Shown: in pieces, positions 5,678-7,366 of the stretch
Numbering within the stretch: the first letter of the stretch is position 1
How the letters are laid out: each line of letters begins with the position of its first letter
Origin: Bacillota bacterium
GTDB taxonomy: Bacteria > Bacillota > Clostridia > DSM-8532
Assembly: GCA_023426765.1 (NCBI GenBank)
Contig: JAEZBW010000252.1
Span: 1 to 7,366, forward strand
DNA length: 7,366 nt
Reading direction: 5' to 3'
Made by a program: the position numbers and the translations under genes
Notes under the pieces: generated by a model
Seen by the model: only the letters and a program-made list of their open reading frames with translations
The model's database searches: none
Told to the model about the DNA's origin: nothing

Positions 5678-7366
5678 ATGAATAATAATGAAAATGAAAA
5701 ATTATATAAAATAAGGCTTACTATGGCTCATGTTATGGCCTGTGCTGTTAAGCAAATATTTGATGAAGTTAGATTTGGAATCGAATCTGTTACTGAAGAT
5801 GGCTTCTATTATGACTTCGAATTACCTAGATCCCTGGTCCCTGAAGACTTGAAACAAATAGAAGAAAAAATCAGAGATATTATTAATAATGGGCATCAAA
5901 TCCTAACTGAATCTATTAGTTTTGATGAAGCCCGTCAATTTTTTAGTGACCAACCATATAAACTTGAGCTAATAAATGAATTAGTGCAAAAACCTGAGAA
6001 CTCCAATGTAAGCATATGCAGGATCGGAGACTTTACTGATCTGTGCAAAGGACCTTACGTAGCTTCATTAAAAGAACTGAATTTAAAAGCATTCAAGTTG
6101 ATGCGTTTTTCAGGGGCATATTGGAAGGGTGATGCTGAAAACCCCATGCTTCAGAGAATATATGGAACAGCATGGGAAAAGCCTGATGAATTAAAAGCCC
6201 ACATTAATAGGATTGATGAAGCAAGCAGACGGGACCATAGAACGCTCGGTATGCAGCTTGACCTTTTCAGTTCTGCTCAGGATATTGGGCAGGGGCTTGT
6301 TCTGTGGCATCCTAAAGGTGCAATGATTAGATACCTTCTGGAGAAATTCAGTCAAACTGCACATATCCTTAATGGATACGACTGGGTTTACACACCTCAT
6401 ATAGGCCGTTCAGAACTATGGCAAACATCGGGTCACCTTCAGTTTTATAAGGAGTCAATGTACAACCCCATAGAAATTGACAATGAAGAATACTACCTTA
6501 AGCCGATGAGTTGTCCTTTTCATGTGATGATATATAATAGTTCGTTGAGGTCTTACAAGGATTTACCCGCCCGTTATGCTGAATATGCAGCAGTATATAG
6601 GTATGAGCTTTCAGGAACACTTCAGGGTCTTAGCAGAGTCAGAGGTTTTACACAAGATGACGCACACATTATTTGCACACCGGATCAGATTTATGATGAG
6701 ATTGCCAATGCGTTAAAATTCTCATTGTATATTCTAAAATCATTTGGACTCAATGACTTTAAGGCATATGTAGCAACAAAGCCTGAAAAAAAATCGATAG
6801 GAGATGATAAAGACTGGAATAATGCTATTGAATCACTGAAGAATGCTGTAGTTGAAGCCGGTCTGGAGTATGATATTGATGAAGGTGGAGGAGCTTTCTA
6901 TGGGCCAAAGATAGATTTAAAGCTTCGGGACGCTTTAGGTAGGGAATGGCAATGTAGTACAATTCAATTTGACTTCAATCTCCCGGAAAGATTTAATATG
7001 AATTATATCGGAACAGATGGAGCAAAGCATACTCCAATGATGGTACACAGAGCATTATTTGGGAGCCTGGAAAGATTCTTTGCGATGCTTATTGAGCACT
7101 ATAACGGAGATTTTCCACTATGGTATGCACCAGTACAGATTGGTATTGTTCCTATCAGCAGCAACCATTATGATTATTGTAAGGATCTTTCGAAAAAACT
7201 TAAAACAATTGGCCTAAGAGTTAAACTTGACTTAAGTGATGAAAAAATGAGGGCAAAGATTCGTAATATGGAACTGGAAAAAATCCCTATAGTATTTGTT
7301 ATAGGAGACCAGGAAGTTGAAAAGAAAGGCCTGTCAGTACGGTTAAGAAAAGAGGGAAATTTAGGC
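5678..7366 (+). CDS. thrS: Threonyl-tRNA synthetase paralogue, no TGS domain, altered editing site (3' end cut)
   Basis: 563 codons are visible and the frame runs off the window; by comparison with E. coli ThrRS about 25 residues are missing. It joins threonine to tRNA-Thr in the cytoplasm. The usual N-terminal TGS domain (about 60 residues) is absent: ATG 5678 has AAGGTAGGG 7 bases upstream and the protein begins directly in the editing/SAD domain. The aminoacylation core is complete. It has Zn ligands C279 (in MSCPFH), H330 (in TQDDAHI) and H457 (in VHRALFG), equal to E. coli C334, H385 and H511, plus motif-2 R308 and motif-3 R466. In the editing domain, H18 and C123 match E. coli H77 and C182, but L14 replaces H73 and Y127 replaces H186, so proofreading of serine is probably weak or lost. 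The anticodon-binding domain begins near 480. It is controlled by the T-box just upstream. It is probably a second copy beside a standard thrS elsewhere. Confidence 0.93.
   Translation, partial: MNNNENEKLYKIRLTMAHVMACAVKQIFDEVRFGIESVTEDGFYYDFELPRSLVPEDLKQIEEKIRDIINNGHQILTESISFDEARQFFSDQPYKLELINELVQKPENSNVSICRIGDFTDLCKGPYVASLKELNLKAFKLMRFSGAYWKGDAENPMLQRIYGTAWEKPDELKAHINRIDEASRRDHRTLGMQLDLFSSAQDIGQGLVLWHPKGAMIRYLLEKFSQTAHILNGYDWVYTPHIGRSELWQTSGHLQFYKESMYNPIEIDNEEYYLKPMSCPFHVMIYNSSLRSYKDLPARYAEYAAVYRYELSGTLQGLSRVRGFTQDDAHIICTPDQIYDEIANALKFSLYILKSFGLNDFKAYVATKPEKKSIGDDKDWNNAIESLKNAVVEAGLEYDIDEGGGAFYGPKIDLKLRDALGREWQCSTIQFDFNLPERFNMNYIGTDGAKHTPMMVHRALFGSLERFFAMLIEHYNGDFPLWYAPVQIGIVPISSNHYDYCKDLSKKLKTIGLRVKLDLSDEKMRAKIRNMELEKIPIVFVIGDQEVEKKGLSVRLRKEGNLG

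Noticed and set aside
6191..6400. Minus-strand open frame inside thrS
   Set aside because: It is antisense to a well-conserved catalytic region; a shadow of the real frame.
1..7366. CRISPR arrays, tRNA or rRNA genes, insertion sequences, attachment sites
   Set aside because: No spaced direct repeats, cloverleaf, transposase or terminal repeats seen on either strand.

Overview
The window is AT-rich, with strong Shine-Dalgarno sites, short intergenic gaps and a T-box leader. It looks like chromosomal DNA of a low-GC Gram-positive, most likely a member of Clostridia. This assignment rests on gene style and protein flavour, not on a marker gene.

Layout: (1) 1-206 is the 3' end of an XRE-type regulator on the plus strand, followed by a short gap with an inverted repeat. 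(2) 389-4871 is a compact run of six minus-strand genes. In transcription order they are a zinc-phospholipase-like/GNAT fusion, a RimJ/RimL-like GNAT, a NIF3/DUF34 metal protein, a protein with two tandem GNAT domains, a single-domain GNAT, and a close relative of streptothricin acetyltransferase (Sat). Together the run holds six GNAT domains in five genes, with gaps of 4-43 bases. (3) 4872-5677 has no large gene but is dense with regulation. A near-consensus minus-strand promoter (TTGACA-17-TAATAA) starts a leader that meets an intrinsic terminator about 85 bases before the first acetyltransferase gene. A 22-codon reading frame stops 2 bases before that terminator stem. Diverging from it is a plus-strand promoter (TTTACA-18-TATAAT with extended -10) that drives a complete threonine T-box riboswitch. 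(4) 5678-7366 is a threonyl-tRNA synthetase gene cut by the window end. The enzyme has no N-terminal TGS domain, and two of the four signature residues of its proofreading site are replaced, while its aminoacylation site is intact.

The T-box should turn on this unusual synthetase when uncharged tRNA-Thr accumulates. The acetyltransferase run appears to be switched by a separate leader with a terminator, either an attenuator or a small RNA. My reading, which is inference, is a stress or antibiotic-tolerance neighbourhood: a back-up synthetase beside a bank of small-molecule acetyltransferases, one of them Sat-like. The two most novel points are the editing-degenerate, TGS-less ThrRS and the undescribed leader of the GNAT array.
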